Shown: positions 35,941 to 48,187 of the stretch, one piece after another
Numbering within the stretch: position 1 is the first letter of the stretch
Layout of the letters: each line of letters starts with the position of its first letter
Origin: Flaveria trinervia
Taxonomy: Eukaryota; Streptophyta; Magnoliopsida; Asterales; Asteraceae
DNA length: 64,000 bases
NCBI GenBank assembly: GCA_025506515.1
Contig: CM046453.1
Span: 5,471,910-5,535,909 of the forward strand
Direction: 5' to 3'
The notes under the pieces: generated by a model
Seen by the model: the letters and a program-made list of their open reading frames with translations, nothing else
The model's database searches: none
What the model was told of the DNA's origin: nothing
Translations under genes and position numbers: made by a program

Positions 35941-36829
35941 TCTCATATGCTTTATATATAGTGTATGTGTGTGTGTGTGTATATACTAGGTTAGTTCCCA
36001 TGTAATACAAGGATTGAATAAATAAAATATTAAATAATTATTAATAAAAATTATGCATTATAAGTCATGCTTGAATATTAAAATATGATTATAATTACGT
36101 ATAAATAACTATTTTAAGTAAATAAACCATAATGTATTTTTCTTAAACTTTTGTTTTTATAAAAAAATTGTGATTTTTAAATATTTTGTTAAGAAAAATG
36201 ATTTTTTTAATTTCATTGTATTTTATTTTTTATAATTTTTTGTTTTTAAAAAGTATGTTTTTAATAAAAAAATAGGTTTTTAATTTATTAAATTATTATA
36301 TTTTTTTAATTTGAAAATGGTATGAGTAATATTATTAGTATTTAATGTTATTATTAATAATATAGAAAAATTTGAAAGTAAGTATAATGAGCTTTACGAT
36401 TGTTTCACGCTTAGTTTGGTTTTTTATAGATAGATAGATAGTCAAAAACTCATTAAATAAACAGATGAAATTTTAATATAAAATATATATGTGAAATAAA
36501 CATGAATAGTTACAGTAGAATATTTTAATATAAAATTGAATTAAAATTATATATGCATAATAGTTCAAGAAATAAAATAATTATACTATTTTTTAACTCT
36601 TTTATGTAAATAGTTTTATTTTTAAACATTCGTATTAAGATTTTTGTATAAAGAAATATTTTTTTACAAAAATACTGTTTTAAAAAACCCAGTTTGTAAT
36701 TATTCTGGTTGTTTTAAAAAAACTGTTTTAAAATATTTCACCTATTTATAATTTTTGTTTTAAAACAAAATGTTTAAAATATTTAGTTTAAAAAATGTTT
36801 AGTGTTTTAGAAAATTTCATATTATGTAA

Positions 36830-37373
36830 AACTTTAGTTTTTTGTTATGTAGATTTTAGTTAAAATATGTTATTTCTAGTTTTTTTCATAATATCGATTT
36901 AAAAAAAGATAGTTTGATTTAAAAACTATAGATAAAAGAGAGAAGCTAACAATTAATAAAATTTAAATTTAATAAGAGAGAGAAATTTATAAAAGTATTA
37001 AATTACTATAATACCCTTTTGTAAGAAAAATTAATATGTGAATATCTAGAAAAATAACAAGTGTCTAAAACATAGTTTAAGAAAATGACAAATGGCAAAA
37101 AAAATCTTGTTTATATATATATAAACAAGATTTTTTTTAGACACTTGTTATTTTTCTAGATATTCACATATTAATTTTTCTTACAAAAGGGTATTATAGT
37201 AATTTAATATTTTTATAAATTTCTCTCTCTTATTAAATTTAAATTTTATTACTTGTTAGCTTTTCTCTTTTATCTATAGTTTTAAATCAAACTATCTTTT
37301 TTAAATCGATATTATGAAAAAAAAACTAGAAATAACATATTTTAACTAAAATCTACATAACAAAAACTAAAGT

Positions 37374-37374
<1 letters not shown>
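36830..37374. repeat. 545-bp foldback with about 240-bp near-identical inverted arms
   Basis: The left arm (36,830-37,070, starting AACTTTAGTTTTTTG) and right arm (37,136-37,374, ending CAAAAACTAAAGTT) are reverse complements with only a few mismatches and small indels. The loop holds a second palindrome around AATCTTGTTTATATATATAT. Such a transcript would fold into a long near-perfect hairpin. It may be a foldback/MITE element or a source of small RNAs; no protein is encoded. Confidence 0.85.

Positions 37375-37376
<2 letters not shown>

Positions 37377-37424
<48 letters not shown>
37377..37424. repeat. (AT)n microsatellite
   Basis: An almost uninterrupted AT dinucleotide run beside the foldback right arm. 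Confidence 0.9.
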
Positions 37425-37431
<7 letters not shown>

Positions 37432-39557
37432 GCCAACGGCTATTTTCACACACCCCAAGATCCATCAGCTCCTTTTCCCCGCTACCATGCTCGTGTCATC
37501 TAGCCCGCGACCCAGTCGCGCCTGCTTGTTATGGTGTGTGAGACCAGGTGGCAAAACCAGATAGCTCCTGCCCCTTTTCGTGACTCGATAACACATAGTT
37601 TGATTGACATGTGACAAACCTATTTTCTTTTATTGTATATAGAATATTTACACAACTAACTAATTAAAACTATCAAACAAACCAAGTTGAATATGCAAGG
37701 GCAGATCTAGCTTAATAGGAGGGGTAGCCTCCCGTACCCTTCACTTTTAACGGGTAGTGTAAAAAATTACGGATTTGTGTAAAATTTACAGTTTATGTTA
37801 CCATTGAAAAAATATTACGTTATCTTTAAATTTTTTTAAACTCAACACTTCATAGAACGATTTAAATTTTATAAAAAATAGCCTAATATTTTACAAAAAA
37901 TAGCCTAATATTTTTATAAAAAAATATTACATATTATAAAAGATAAATAATTAATAAACCCAAAATAACCAATAGTCTAATACAATAATAATCAACAAGC
38001 CCAAAATAACAATTAAGACCAAAAACATTAAATAACTTAAAATGCCCAAAACTAATAACTAATTTACCCAAAAAATAATCATATATAAAACTTAAAAGAA
38101 AAAAATAAACATCCATCGGCCATTGACACTTCTCATAGCCATCCTCCACCTACACCAGCCAACCATCCCTCTACAACTGATGCTTTGAACCGCCAGTCTT
38201 TTGGCACACCGACCGACCACTGCCGACCTATCGGTTGTTGCGGCGACCCTTTCCACCGCCCACCTATGATCTTTCACCGTCCACTCAAGATAAAAATTTC
38301 TAGTTTTTTTTACTCTATTACACTATCAAATTAGGATTAAGAGTTTATGTTAATAATTTATAATATACTAATTAACAACTTGTTTATGCATCTTGGATCG
38401 TACTATATGCTTTGTGGTTCTACCATCTTTTTTTCTTTAATCTTTAACTTTTTTATTTTAAGTCAATACTTTTAAATGTTTTTACAATTTAGCCCCTAAT
38501 AGTTTTTTTTACTTTTAACTTTGGTCCCATATATTTTTTATATTTTATAAAATTTTCATTCGGTCTAAATTTTACAAATGCATAGTGACTTGCACTCGTT
38601 TTAACGTTTATTTTTTCCTTTTTAACGGCCCTGTCACAACACACGGGTTCTAGACCGACTTAATTATTGTTTTTAATGTTTTACATCTCACATGCGTGGT
38701 TAATGTTTTTAGGTATACTTTTCGTTTAGTTTTGTTATTTTTGTTTTTATTTGTTTTTATACGAATTTTACTAGTGGTGGTAGTCGTTGACATTGATGTG
38801 ATATTGGTGCTACTTGTCACGATTTTACGTTCTTGTTGCAACACAGGAGGCTTAATTACTAGTTTTCTAATATTTTAGTGTTATATATTATACAAATTAG
38901 TGATTTGAAATATTTTAAAAGTAGGATATTTTTTAATGATTATTTGACTCAGTTTTTAATATTTAGGCTTATGAAATTAGGTATATAAAGTACGGATTTG
39001 AAATATGAATTAGGGATTTAATTTTGAAATTTGGGATTTGAATTGTGTTATTTTCAAATACAATTTGTAATATTTTTATGTTATTTGTTATAAAATTTGG
39101 GATTTGGAAGATGAATAAACAAGTTATTATTAGTAATTTTTATTTAAAAGAAAATTTCAAGAGAATGATATTGATTCTAATAATGATAATGATATGCAAC
39201 CAATTGATGATGATGTTAGGTCAACTACTCATTCGGTTTTAATTCCTTTGGGATCAGTTCTTCAATACCAAATTAATTTTATTTGAATGATCTTCGTTCG
39301 AACCTCTTTATTATCGAGAATTTTTTTTTCTTTTATTAAAATAAATATACAGAAAAAAAATTTACGTTACATCTAAACTTTTATTCTAGATCTATCACTG
39401 TGAATATGGTAAGAACTCTAACATAGGTTCGTAGAGTCTGACCCATCATAGGCTCGATGGGTATTTGGTAGAGGCCCCATGGGCTTGGGCAAGCCAAAAT
39501 TAACCGGGTCTAACAACATATAGAATCTCTTTCAACAGGTTCAAAATCAAACAAGGG

Positions 39558-39748
39558 TTTATGCAGGATGTATTATTCTTGAAGCATAACTCTTTAAACT
39601 ATGCTCGGGGGCAAGCATTAAATCAACTCATGCGTCAGTGACAACTTTTGTTAAAACATACTACACAATTTACAACACGATGTGCAGTAAAAAACAAGGT
39701 TTTATGCAGGATGTATTATTCTTGAAGCATAAGTCTTTAAACTATGCT
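39558..39748. repeat. Two-copy direct repeat
   Basis: TTATGCAGGATGTATTATTC and the next about 30 bp occur at 39,558 and again at 39,703, roughly 142 bp apart, with one or two changes. A local duplication in non-coding DNA. Confidence 0.75.
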
Positions 39749-41735
39749 AACTAAACAACTATTAATGCATGCATACACTTGTCATAATCAACTTTCTCTT
39801 TTATCTTTTCAAACTTAAATGTCTTTACTCTTTTTTTATTACAGGAAAGAAGAGAACTACTATCTCTATTATTATTTAATTTTTTTATGAAATATATTAT
39901 GTCTGAACGATATATATAAACAAATTATATAACTTATAAAATACAACTAATTTAATAAGTTTATTTTTGTTTTTTATATATTGACCACCAATGTTTATGG
40001 TTTCTTTCTTGCAATGTATCCTATCCTTTTTAAGAATATGTTTATTTTTTGTTTTTGGTTTTATTTTCTTTTTCTCTTTAATTCAAACTCCACATGAAAA
40101 ATTACACAACCCCGATTATACTTATTTATACCTATAGGTCAAAGGAAAAAAGCATTAGACCTTCCGTATAACATGAATATTTTTTCTATTGATTTTTTGT
40201 TTCTTTTGTTTTTCCTAAGTTGAAACTTTACATTAATCGTTAGAGCCACCGATTATATTAGTTTTTATAATTTTAATACCCACATCATATCTATATAACC
40301 ATTTCAAAATATACCACAGCGGATGTCGACACGGCCGCGACACGCGGGTGTCATACTAGTTAAGTACAATTTGAACAAACCGAAACGATTTTCTTTTGGC
40401 ATGTATATATAACAGGACACACCTTTACTAATATTGAAAATAAAAGTAATAATATCATATTATAAAAACTGAGACTTAAAAAACTAATATACTCATTAGA
40501 TTTATAAGTCAAAGTAAGCTGCAAATTCAAATTAGACTTAATTACAAGAAAGGTTCATGTGGTTAGATCCATGTGATGAAACTGAGAGTTGGGGGTGGTG
40601 GTGGTGAGACTATTAGGGTGGTGGTATTGGATTGATAAAGTTAAAAAAGTTAAAGGTTGAAGATAAGTTAGAGGATGGGTCCCACCTTTTTTAATTGAGT
40701 ATTTTGATTATTATTTTTTTTAATTTTAATAAGTAAGATGTATTTTGATAATTTTACAAGCATTTAACGGAAAAAGATAATGTCTATTCAAGTTGGAGAC
40801 CATTTTTGTTATTATTTATTATCAAAAGTGAAAACAAACCTAAGCATAAGTACATTTAATGTAATCAACTCTAATATATCATTTAACAAACTCAACAATA
40901 TGTCACTGTGAACATTTCATCTATATGTTTACGCACACATGTTAGAGTTATAATTATTAACATAATCACCAAAACATAAAAATATTAGCAAACTTTTAGT
41001 CACTCTATCTGTTCATGCTAGGAATAATGTTATAAAAACAGTTTTTTTAACAACTCACAATCTACTCTTATTAACACATATTTCTGTATTTTAAAGTGTG
41101 TGAACCATATTTTTTAATAGAAGTGAGTCACCTTATCATTACGGTTTCCCTTTAAATACATGTTATAAAATAACCACATACTTATCTCAATGTTCTAAAT
41201 GATATAACAATACTCTCATTTCCCAATTTGGACATTAATTTTGTTAAAATGTTACATTTTCGGCATTTGGTAATAGTCAATTTCAAGTAGTAAACAAGGT
41301 ACGCCACAAGAAGTTGTGGTTTGAAATAAAAAAGTTGTAAGTTTTTTATGAATGTAAATATCTAAACCACCTTATCAATTTAATTTCCATTTAAAAGAAA
41401 CCTCAACTTGACTATTAATCTATTTAATTTCCCACTTTTAATCAAGTTAATTCTCTTTTACAAAAGTGAATGAAGTATTATGATAATGATTTGGATCGGA
41501 ATTTCTTGTAGAAGGCTTAATTCCTTTGGTGCAACTTAACATATTCTTTTTCATTCCATTTTAATGGTTCAAGTGTTCCAATACATTATAATTAGTATGC
41601 TTGAATTTGTTTGGTATTCAGCTTGGTGATAAGAAGGAAATTTCATGGGGAGTACAATTAGTATGCCACTTTTTCTTTCATTTGACATATATTATTCGGT
41701 GCTCATGTTGCATTCAAAAATAAAATGTATGTGTG

Positions 41736-41790
<55 letters not shown>

Positions 41791-41808
41791 TGTGTGTGTG
41801 TGTGTGTG

Positions 41809-41879
<71 letters not shown>
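41736..41879. repeat. (TA)n(GT)n microsatellite
   Basis: A short TA run followed by about 125 bp of GT repeats with three GG or TT slips. The Cys/Val-rich and His/Thr-rich frames over it are not genes. Confidence 0.95.
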
Positions 41880-41881
<2 letters not shown>

Positions 41882-42166
41882 GGGAGAGATCAAATGAAAA
41901 CCATATTTATAAATGAAAACCATCACTACCCAATCATATAATTTATAATTGATTTAATTTTTAAATTATTTAAAGTATATTTAAGTAAACTTAAGACTTA
42001 TTTTTTAAGATTATTATATATTTTTAATTTAAACTCCAATGAACGACGATGATAACGAAATGACTTACGCATATGTAACTTGTATGAGCTACATATATGT
42101 AACTCTTAGTTGTATACTTTGTAACACGTACTTATATATATTTAACACTTGGTTTTTATGATTTTC

Positions 42167-42173
<7 letters not shown>

Positions 42174-42232
<59 letters not shown>

Positions 42233-42243
42233 ATATATATATA
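42174..42243. repeat. (AT)n microsatellite
   Basis: AT dinucleotide run with two phase slips. Confidence 0.9.
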
Positions 42244-43023
42244 TTCATAGTGCTATGGTTATATATAAATTCATAATTTAATGCTACTAATATAATAACA
42301 TTAAGTTGTTTTAAAATAACACATTGTTTTTTACAGATTCTAAAAAATTAAGGTTTGTTATCTAGTCATACTCCTATATATATGCATATGTATGTGTGTG
42401 CGCGACGTGTATATCATAATTTTATTTTGAAAAACTCAAAAAGATAACAAAAAGATTAATATAAACTAGTAGACCAGACCTAACATCTTTTTCCACTCGG
42501 GTTGGTGTTTTCAATTATCAGATTTCTTACACCTGACGTTGAATTTTTGTTTCGGGTTGAGTCATATAAATATTGGTATGTTGGTATTGCAACCATTGAA
42601 GCAAAGAGCTACAATGAGATTTTTTAAGGTAATCATGAACGTGAAAAGGTAATTCAGTATCCAATAATCGTTTAGAAGAGTAAACAAAGTGGTTCATCGA
42701 ATCTGGATACTCATTTTTTATGCTATTTTTTTTGTTTTACAAATGCAATATGTATAGATTTATTTTTCTAGTACATGTTAAAAGATCTCAGGCCCCAGGG
42801 TATTAAAATTATGTCGGTCACACAAAAAATAACCTAAAATCTCAAAATTTACTTTTCTTAGTAGGAGTAGGTACCAGTGTTTCATATTTGTTGTTACGAA
42901 GAACTAACAAATATATGATCTAAACAATTTTTGAATCTTGTATGTTGAAACCATGAATAATATATTGGTTATCATTAAAGTGAAACAATAAAATACCCTA
43001 ACATAAATATTTCATTTATGTAG

Positions 43024-45084
43024 TTGCTAAGGATAAGCTTTATCACTTCACTCACATGCATCCACTCAGCCTTCGGCATTTGCAGCCCAATCACAAAAAT
43101 GAAAATGTTGACGATGAAGATGACGATGACGATGAAGATGACGATGACGATAAAGACGAGAATGACTTTATGGAGGAAGAAGACCATCATGTTGGCCAAT
43201 GTAACATGTGTGAGAAGCAGATCTGGTCATTTCATTTGTGTTACTACTACTGCGAGTCTTGTGACTACTCACTGCACAAGTTATGTGCAGAACTACCCAT
43301 GATCGAACAAAATCACCCATTGCATCCTAGCCACGAGCTTTTCATTAAATTTCCTTCTAATAATGAATTTAAATGTCTTGTTTGCAATGGGTGGCATGAT
43401 ATCTTTTCTTATTATTGTTCTGAGTGCAACAAAGGCATGGACATAATATGCGCTACTACTTCGAAACAAAAGATAAACCACCCTAGCCACCCTCACCAGC
43501 TGGATCTAATGTTCGGGCACATAGTATCTAGTTGTGTAGCTTGTGGTGGTAAACATGAAGGAGAATTTTTTCAGTGTGCCGCTTGTCCTAGTTTTCGGGT
43601 CAGCCTGGATTGTGTTTTACTACCTGCCAAGTTGCTAATACAAAATCATACTAATGGGACTTTCACTCATTCACATCCACTTACCCTTTCCTATTCCTTT
43701 CCGGCATCCGAAAGAAAAGCTAAATTCTATCCACTTTGTAGAGTTTGTGATAGCTTCTTCTATCCTAATTGTGGATTTACAGATGCGATAGATGTCGATA
43801 TTATGTGCATGTAGATTGTGCAACTTCAAAGAGAGAGCCATTTATGTCCATCTTCATGCGTGCAAGTGAGCAATATCTTCTCTTCTTTTTTATCCTAGTT
43901 AGTTCGTGTGAAGATTATCCTACTTTAATTTTCAAGTATATTATTCATCAGGTCTTGGCAAAACCTATAAAAATTTTAAAGAAGATGAGCATCCGAATAT
44001 GCTCCAATGTCCGTTTCACGATGAAGGTGACAACCTTTTGAGGCGTCGTATGTCTAATCAAAAGGAGTCGATTGGTAAGCAACATGATGGTGAAATGCTA
44101 AACCATTTTAGTCATCAACACACACTCATCCTTTTAGACGAGCAAACATCAATTGGTGTAAAAACGATTTCTTTGTACGACCCCATGAAAAGAGTTAAAC
44201 TATTATGTGATGGATGTATGAAACCAATCATGACACTGCCGTTTTACATGTGCCGCCAATATGCTGACGAACAATGTTGTTTTGTTCTTCATGAGTGGTG
44301 TGCAAGGCTACCCTTGGAAGTACAAGACTATCATATTCATCCTGAACATGCTCTGTTTCTTCAATCAAAAATTCCTAGTAAATTCTTTGGTGTGTTCAAA
44401 TGTGCCATTTGTTGGTTACCATCCAATGGATTTGCATACGGATGCAAAATGTGTGAATTTTATGTTGATATCAATTGTGCATTCGTACCGGAAGAAATCA
44501 CACATGACGCCCATCCAGATCATCTCCTTTCAAAAGTAATTCCTTCAGCTAAACTATCGGAAAGGTATTGCAGTGCATGTGACTATTCAATGGACACAAG
44601 TTTGGGGTTTCATTGTCCCTCTTGTGAGTTCTACATTCATATAGAGTGTGCTTTCTTATTGCCTAAAGTGATTAAGCGCAAGTTTGATAAACATCCTTTG
44701 AGCTTAAGATACACTCCAGCGGAGAACCATATTAGCGAATACTTTTGTGAAATATGTGAGGATGAATTTACCCCTTGGGAGTGGTTCTATCATTGCACTA
44801 CATGTGACCAGTCTATGCATGCTGCTTGTGCACCCTTAATACTTCAGTGTGAGCAAGCTACATATAAGGATTATGATAGATGTGTTTACAAGTATCTCAA
44901 TATCAAATTTGGAGGAACACTTGAAATAAAAGGCCACTCGCATCGCTTGACCTTTGTTCAAGGGCTTGAGAGTGATGGTGCATGCTCTAAGTGTGGCATC
45001 TCATTGCAGTACAAGTTGATCTTTAGGTGCTTAGAGTGTGAGTTTGCAATTCATCATGAGTGTGCTTCTTCATTTGTTAGTTGA
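43024..45084 (+). CDS. DC1-domain (Cys/His-rich C1) protein gene, copy 2, one frameshift
   Basis: Paralogue of copy 1 with the same structure: exon to 43,865, GT-AG intron 43,866-43,951, exon 43,952-45,084. About nine zinc-binding DC1 modules, with a long acidic tract (NVDDEDDDDDEDDDDDKDE) before the first. The exon 1/2 junction is in frame here, unlike copy 1, and all Cys ligands of module 8 are kept (MHAACAP). One base is missing near 43,770, inside module 4 (AATTGTGG against CATTTGTGG in copy 1); without it the frame ends at 43,814, and the correct continuation is read in another frame from 43,769. The first ATG in frame is 43,056, but homology to copy 1 extends back to an AG acceptor at 43,022-43,023, so a short 5' exon is probable. 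DC1 proteins are implicated in hormone and stress responses; the target of this one is unknown. Its end is 159 bp from the convergent YLMG1 stop. Either a young pseudogene or a sequencing indel. Confidence 0.75.
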
Positions 45085-45243
45085 TCTGGTTCATTGGCTT
45101 AGTACTTTGGTGCAGCCATACACCATTGTAAATTTATTGTGTGTCTAGTAAAAAGGTTGTCATAGCTTGAGTAACATAAATAATCAATCAATAGTCGATG
45201 TACTTGTGTCATACACCGATTGTTGTACAATTTATTAAAAGAT

Positions 45244-48187
45244 TTACCCAGAAATGTTCGAGCCCTTTGTATCGAATCTTTTCATCCATTTCTTTTGAGA
45301 TGAGGTAAGATGAGATATTGTTGTATGAGATAGCAGGTTGGTATGAGATGACGCGTCTTTTTGTGATGATTCTGTGGACGGAAGCTCAGCAGGAAGTGCA
45401 GAAGCAGTGCTCGTTAAGGCGTTTAGCACAAGAAATGCAAGTATAGGAGAAAGATCCAAAGTCCCTCCAAGCGGTGGAATAACTCCGCGAAAGATGTTCA
45501 AGTAGGGGTCACATAAAGTGCTGTAGAAAGAGAGCCAATAATTTTAATTTAAGAATTCAACAGATTGTAGTTTAATGACTAATTCAATCAATATTATTCA
45601 ATAAACTGAATAATATTGTGGGTTTTAGAAAAATACCTCAGGGGATTTACAATGGCTGGAGGTGAGTTGGGAAACCAGGTGAGAACCAGCCTCACAACCA
45701 ACAATGTGTTATAGATGTTCAAAAAATTTAAAACACCATTAGATACCACAAGCCCTGCCACTGAATCTCCTGGGATAATGGCAGCAAAATGATGATTCGA
45801 TAGAGACTTCAAATTCCTCTGATTACTACGATTAACCTGAAACAGTTAAGTTTTAAAAAGGTCATCTCAACTTGTAAATACGTTGAAGAAAGCTAAGGTA
45901 AATAACTAAATATAAAAAAGAGTAGAACTTGTGCTAAAAAAGTACCCATCTTAACTTGTTATCCAACCCACCCAACCTGCCTTTTTTTCCTCTACTATGC
46001 ATGTAAAGGATTGCTTTTGGAAGGATCAGGACCAAAAAGGCTATCTAGCATCATTCACATTTTAATCAATAACTATATTGGCAAGGTGGTGGAGTATTGA
46101 AGCAATTCATGCCGAGGTCAACATTACTTGGAAGTTGGAAAATCATTATATACCAAGTGAATAATAATTATTTCTTCAATTCTGGTACATCAACATGTAT
46201 GCTAATCTTTTCATGATCTCTACGCCCTCTCGTGACAATTTTCTTTAGCAAAAACTTAAATAACCAAGTGGGACTGTTTTTTTGTGGTATGCATGTGTGT
46301 ATATAATAGACACACAAGTTAAATGTTACTAATATGGAAAAGAGAAACAAGTAATAATATCTTGAAATTATGACTCAAAAACCTTACATATACATCAGAT
46401 TTATGTCAAGTAACCTACAAAAGGTTTAAATAAGAACACACTTAACTTACTCACCAATATACGTATGATGCAATATGTTTACCACTGAACACAAATGTTT
46501 CAGTTCTAACAGAGCTAAAAAAATAATTTAAGAGCACTAGCAAACTTTTAGTCACTTGATTTGGTGGCAATGTTGTGAAAGAGCAACAAGCTTATCTTAA
46601 TGTTCTAAATGGCAATTATAATGTTATATATCCCAACTTTGTCATTAAACTTTGTAAAAGTGTTACATTTTCATCATTCACCAATGACTAAGGCCATCTG
46701 CATGCAGTAACGTGACCCTGATGGACATCTATGTGGAGGAGGGAGGGGGGAGAGCTGCAAACATGGAAGAGAGAGGAAGAGTTGCAGGTGATTGGCCACG
46801 GACTGTCCGTGGAAGAAAGAAAGAGAGTTCTGTGTGAGGGAAGGAGAATAATTGTGCAGAGGTTCATGACTTTGGGGGAGAGAAAGGTTTTTTTTTTCTT
46901 TTCTGGGTGGTTTTTTTTGTTTTTGTGGGGGTGGTTCGACGAGATTGACATGGTGAGTTCCTTGACCTCTTGTCTTGTGGATGCTAATATGGGAAATTTC
47001 AGCATGTGTGTTTACAACTTTATGACAAAATAAATAAATAAACACTTCTGCCAAGTTTACAGACCAGATCAACATATATTAAACTATAATTATCAATGGC
47101 CAAATCCAGACATATCACTATATCAGAGTATAATCATCTATATATTCCAATATACATACATGTATTACGTTCAGTAGACTACATAAATGTTCCATAGCTT
47201 CATTTCCAATAAATAAATCAAGAAAATAAGTAAACTTTTTAGTCGCTAGTCACTATCTATTGTATTCATGCTAGAGGTAATGTTCTAAAATAGCTACACG
47301 CTTATCTCAGCGTTCTAAATGATAATCATACTGTCATATCCCAATTTGGACACTAAACTTGGTAAAAGTGTTACATTTTCATCATTCATCAGCAACAAAT
47401 GTGGTATCACAATCTAATCATCAATAACCAACTCAAGAAATATCAAAGTATAATTACCAATGACCAAATTGCGACGTATCAAAGTGTAATACTAACCCAA
47501 AACATTGAAAAGAGTGTGTTGTTATAGCATTACATTACCCCTTCACAGTATTCTAACAGGAGTTGATGAAAAATTCTTTCTTCGTCACTCTTATCACTAA
47601 GAAGATGCTACAAATTTCATTTGTGTGCATAGAATTTCAACAAGTAAATGCTATACACCGAAACCTACGCACTAAAATGCTAAATTAGGCAAAAATAAAG
47701 AACTTTTCTGCTATATGTTCAGTACTTAAACCCTAAATTCAACAGATACGCCATGAACAATAACTACCCTGAATTATCACGGTGTAATCCACTCAAAACA
47801 GCCTCAATCGTAAGCAAATCAGCAGAAACACACGTAGAGCACTGAAAATACCTCGCAAAACTTATGATATTCAGAGGAGATCGACTGCAATTTGGCGAAA
47901 AGGGGGTTTTGAGATGCGAATGAATGCAGAAAGCTGATGCAGTTATCAATGGAGGTGTGGATGTTGCGAATCAGAGTGTTGGATGATTCAGTGATTACTT
48001 TGTGAAGATGATTGGTGGATGTTGAGGATTTGACGAACAGGAGAGAGGAGGTGTGAAGAGTGGAAAGGGGTAGACCGATTATCGCTAAATTGTTGGTAGA
48101 ATTGACATGAATGCTCTGGTTTTTTGGATTGTTATTACATGAATCCTCTTTTCTTGAAGAAGAAGATGATGATGATGATGAAGGCAT
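45244..48187 (-). CDS. YLMG1: YLMG1-like YGGT-family chloroplast membrane protein
   Basis: Three coding exons on the minus strand: 48,187-47,852, 45,836-45,637 and 45,520-45,244; 813 nt, 270 aa, all junctions GT-AG and in frame. Exon 1 gives a Ser-rich N-terminus suited to a chloroplast transit peptide. Exons 2 and 3 give the YGGT domain: FAAIIPGDSVAGLVVSNGVL, then LLVVRLVLTWFPNSPPAIVN (membrane segment), CDPYLNIFRGVIPPLGGTLD and LSPILAFLVLNAL (second membrane segment). The last 50 or so residues are low in complexity. In Arabidopsis, YLMG1 proteins sit in thylakoid membranes and affect chloroplast nucleoid distribution; cyanobacterial relatives lie near cell-division genes. Intron 1 is 2.0 kb and carries two dispersed repeats. 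A truncated duplicate lies beside DC1 copy 1. Start chosen as the first ATG before the Ser run. Confidence 0.88.
46540..47400. repeat. Dispersed repeats in YLMG1 intron 1
   Basis: Two copies (about 46,540-46,690 and 47,235-47,400) of a roughly 160-bp repeat running from AACTTTTAGTCACT to AAAAGTGTTACATTTTCATC. A third copy is at about 40,985-41,290. Between the two intronic copies, 46,690-47,020 has a purine-rich stretch (GGAGGGAGGGGGGAG) that may be a small transposon. The open frames there are not supported as genes. Confidence 0.6.

Larger units (their letters stand above)
35941..40359 (+). mobile_element. Possible non-autonomous Helitron (3' end clearest)
   Basis: At 40,328-40,352 a GC-rich hairpin (GACACGG CCGCG ACA CGCGG GTGTC) stands out in AT-rich DNA and is followed by ATACTAG|T. 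The CTAG terminus next to T fits the Helitron rule (hairpin, CTRR, insertion at A/T). A candidate 5' end lies near 35,941 (TCTCATATGC, with ACTAGGTTAGTTCCC soon after), but the preceding base is C, not A. No Rep/helicase coding is present. The 5' boundary is a guess. The foldback at 36,830-37,374 and simple repeats lie inside. Confidence 0.35.
40360..42960. other. Intergenic DNA upstream of DC1 copy 2
   Basis: AT-rich, no host gene recognised. It contains one copy of a dispersed repeat (about 40,985-41,290) also found twice in YLMG1 intron 1, and two microsatellites. The promoter and probable first exon of DC1 copy 2 should lie at its right end, but I cannot place them. Confidence 0.4.

Noticed and set aside
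38076..38290. Short Arg/Trp-rich minus-strand frame in a less AT-rich patch
   Set aside because: About 60 codons, no recognised domain, no splice partner; more likely a repeat scrap.
41645..41926. Cys/Val-rich and Thr/His-rich open frames
   Set aside because: They come from a GT microsatellite and have no other support.
46674..47075. Open frames on both strands in YLMG1 intron 1
   Set aside because: Low-complexity purine-rich sequence near dispersed repeats, with no family resemblance.
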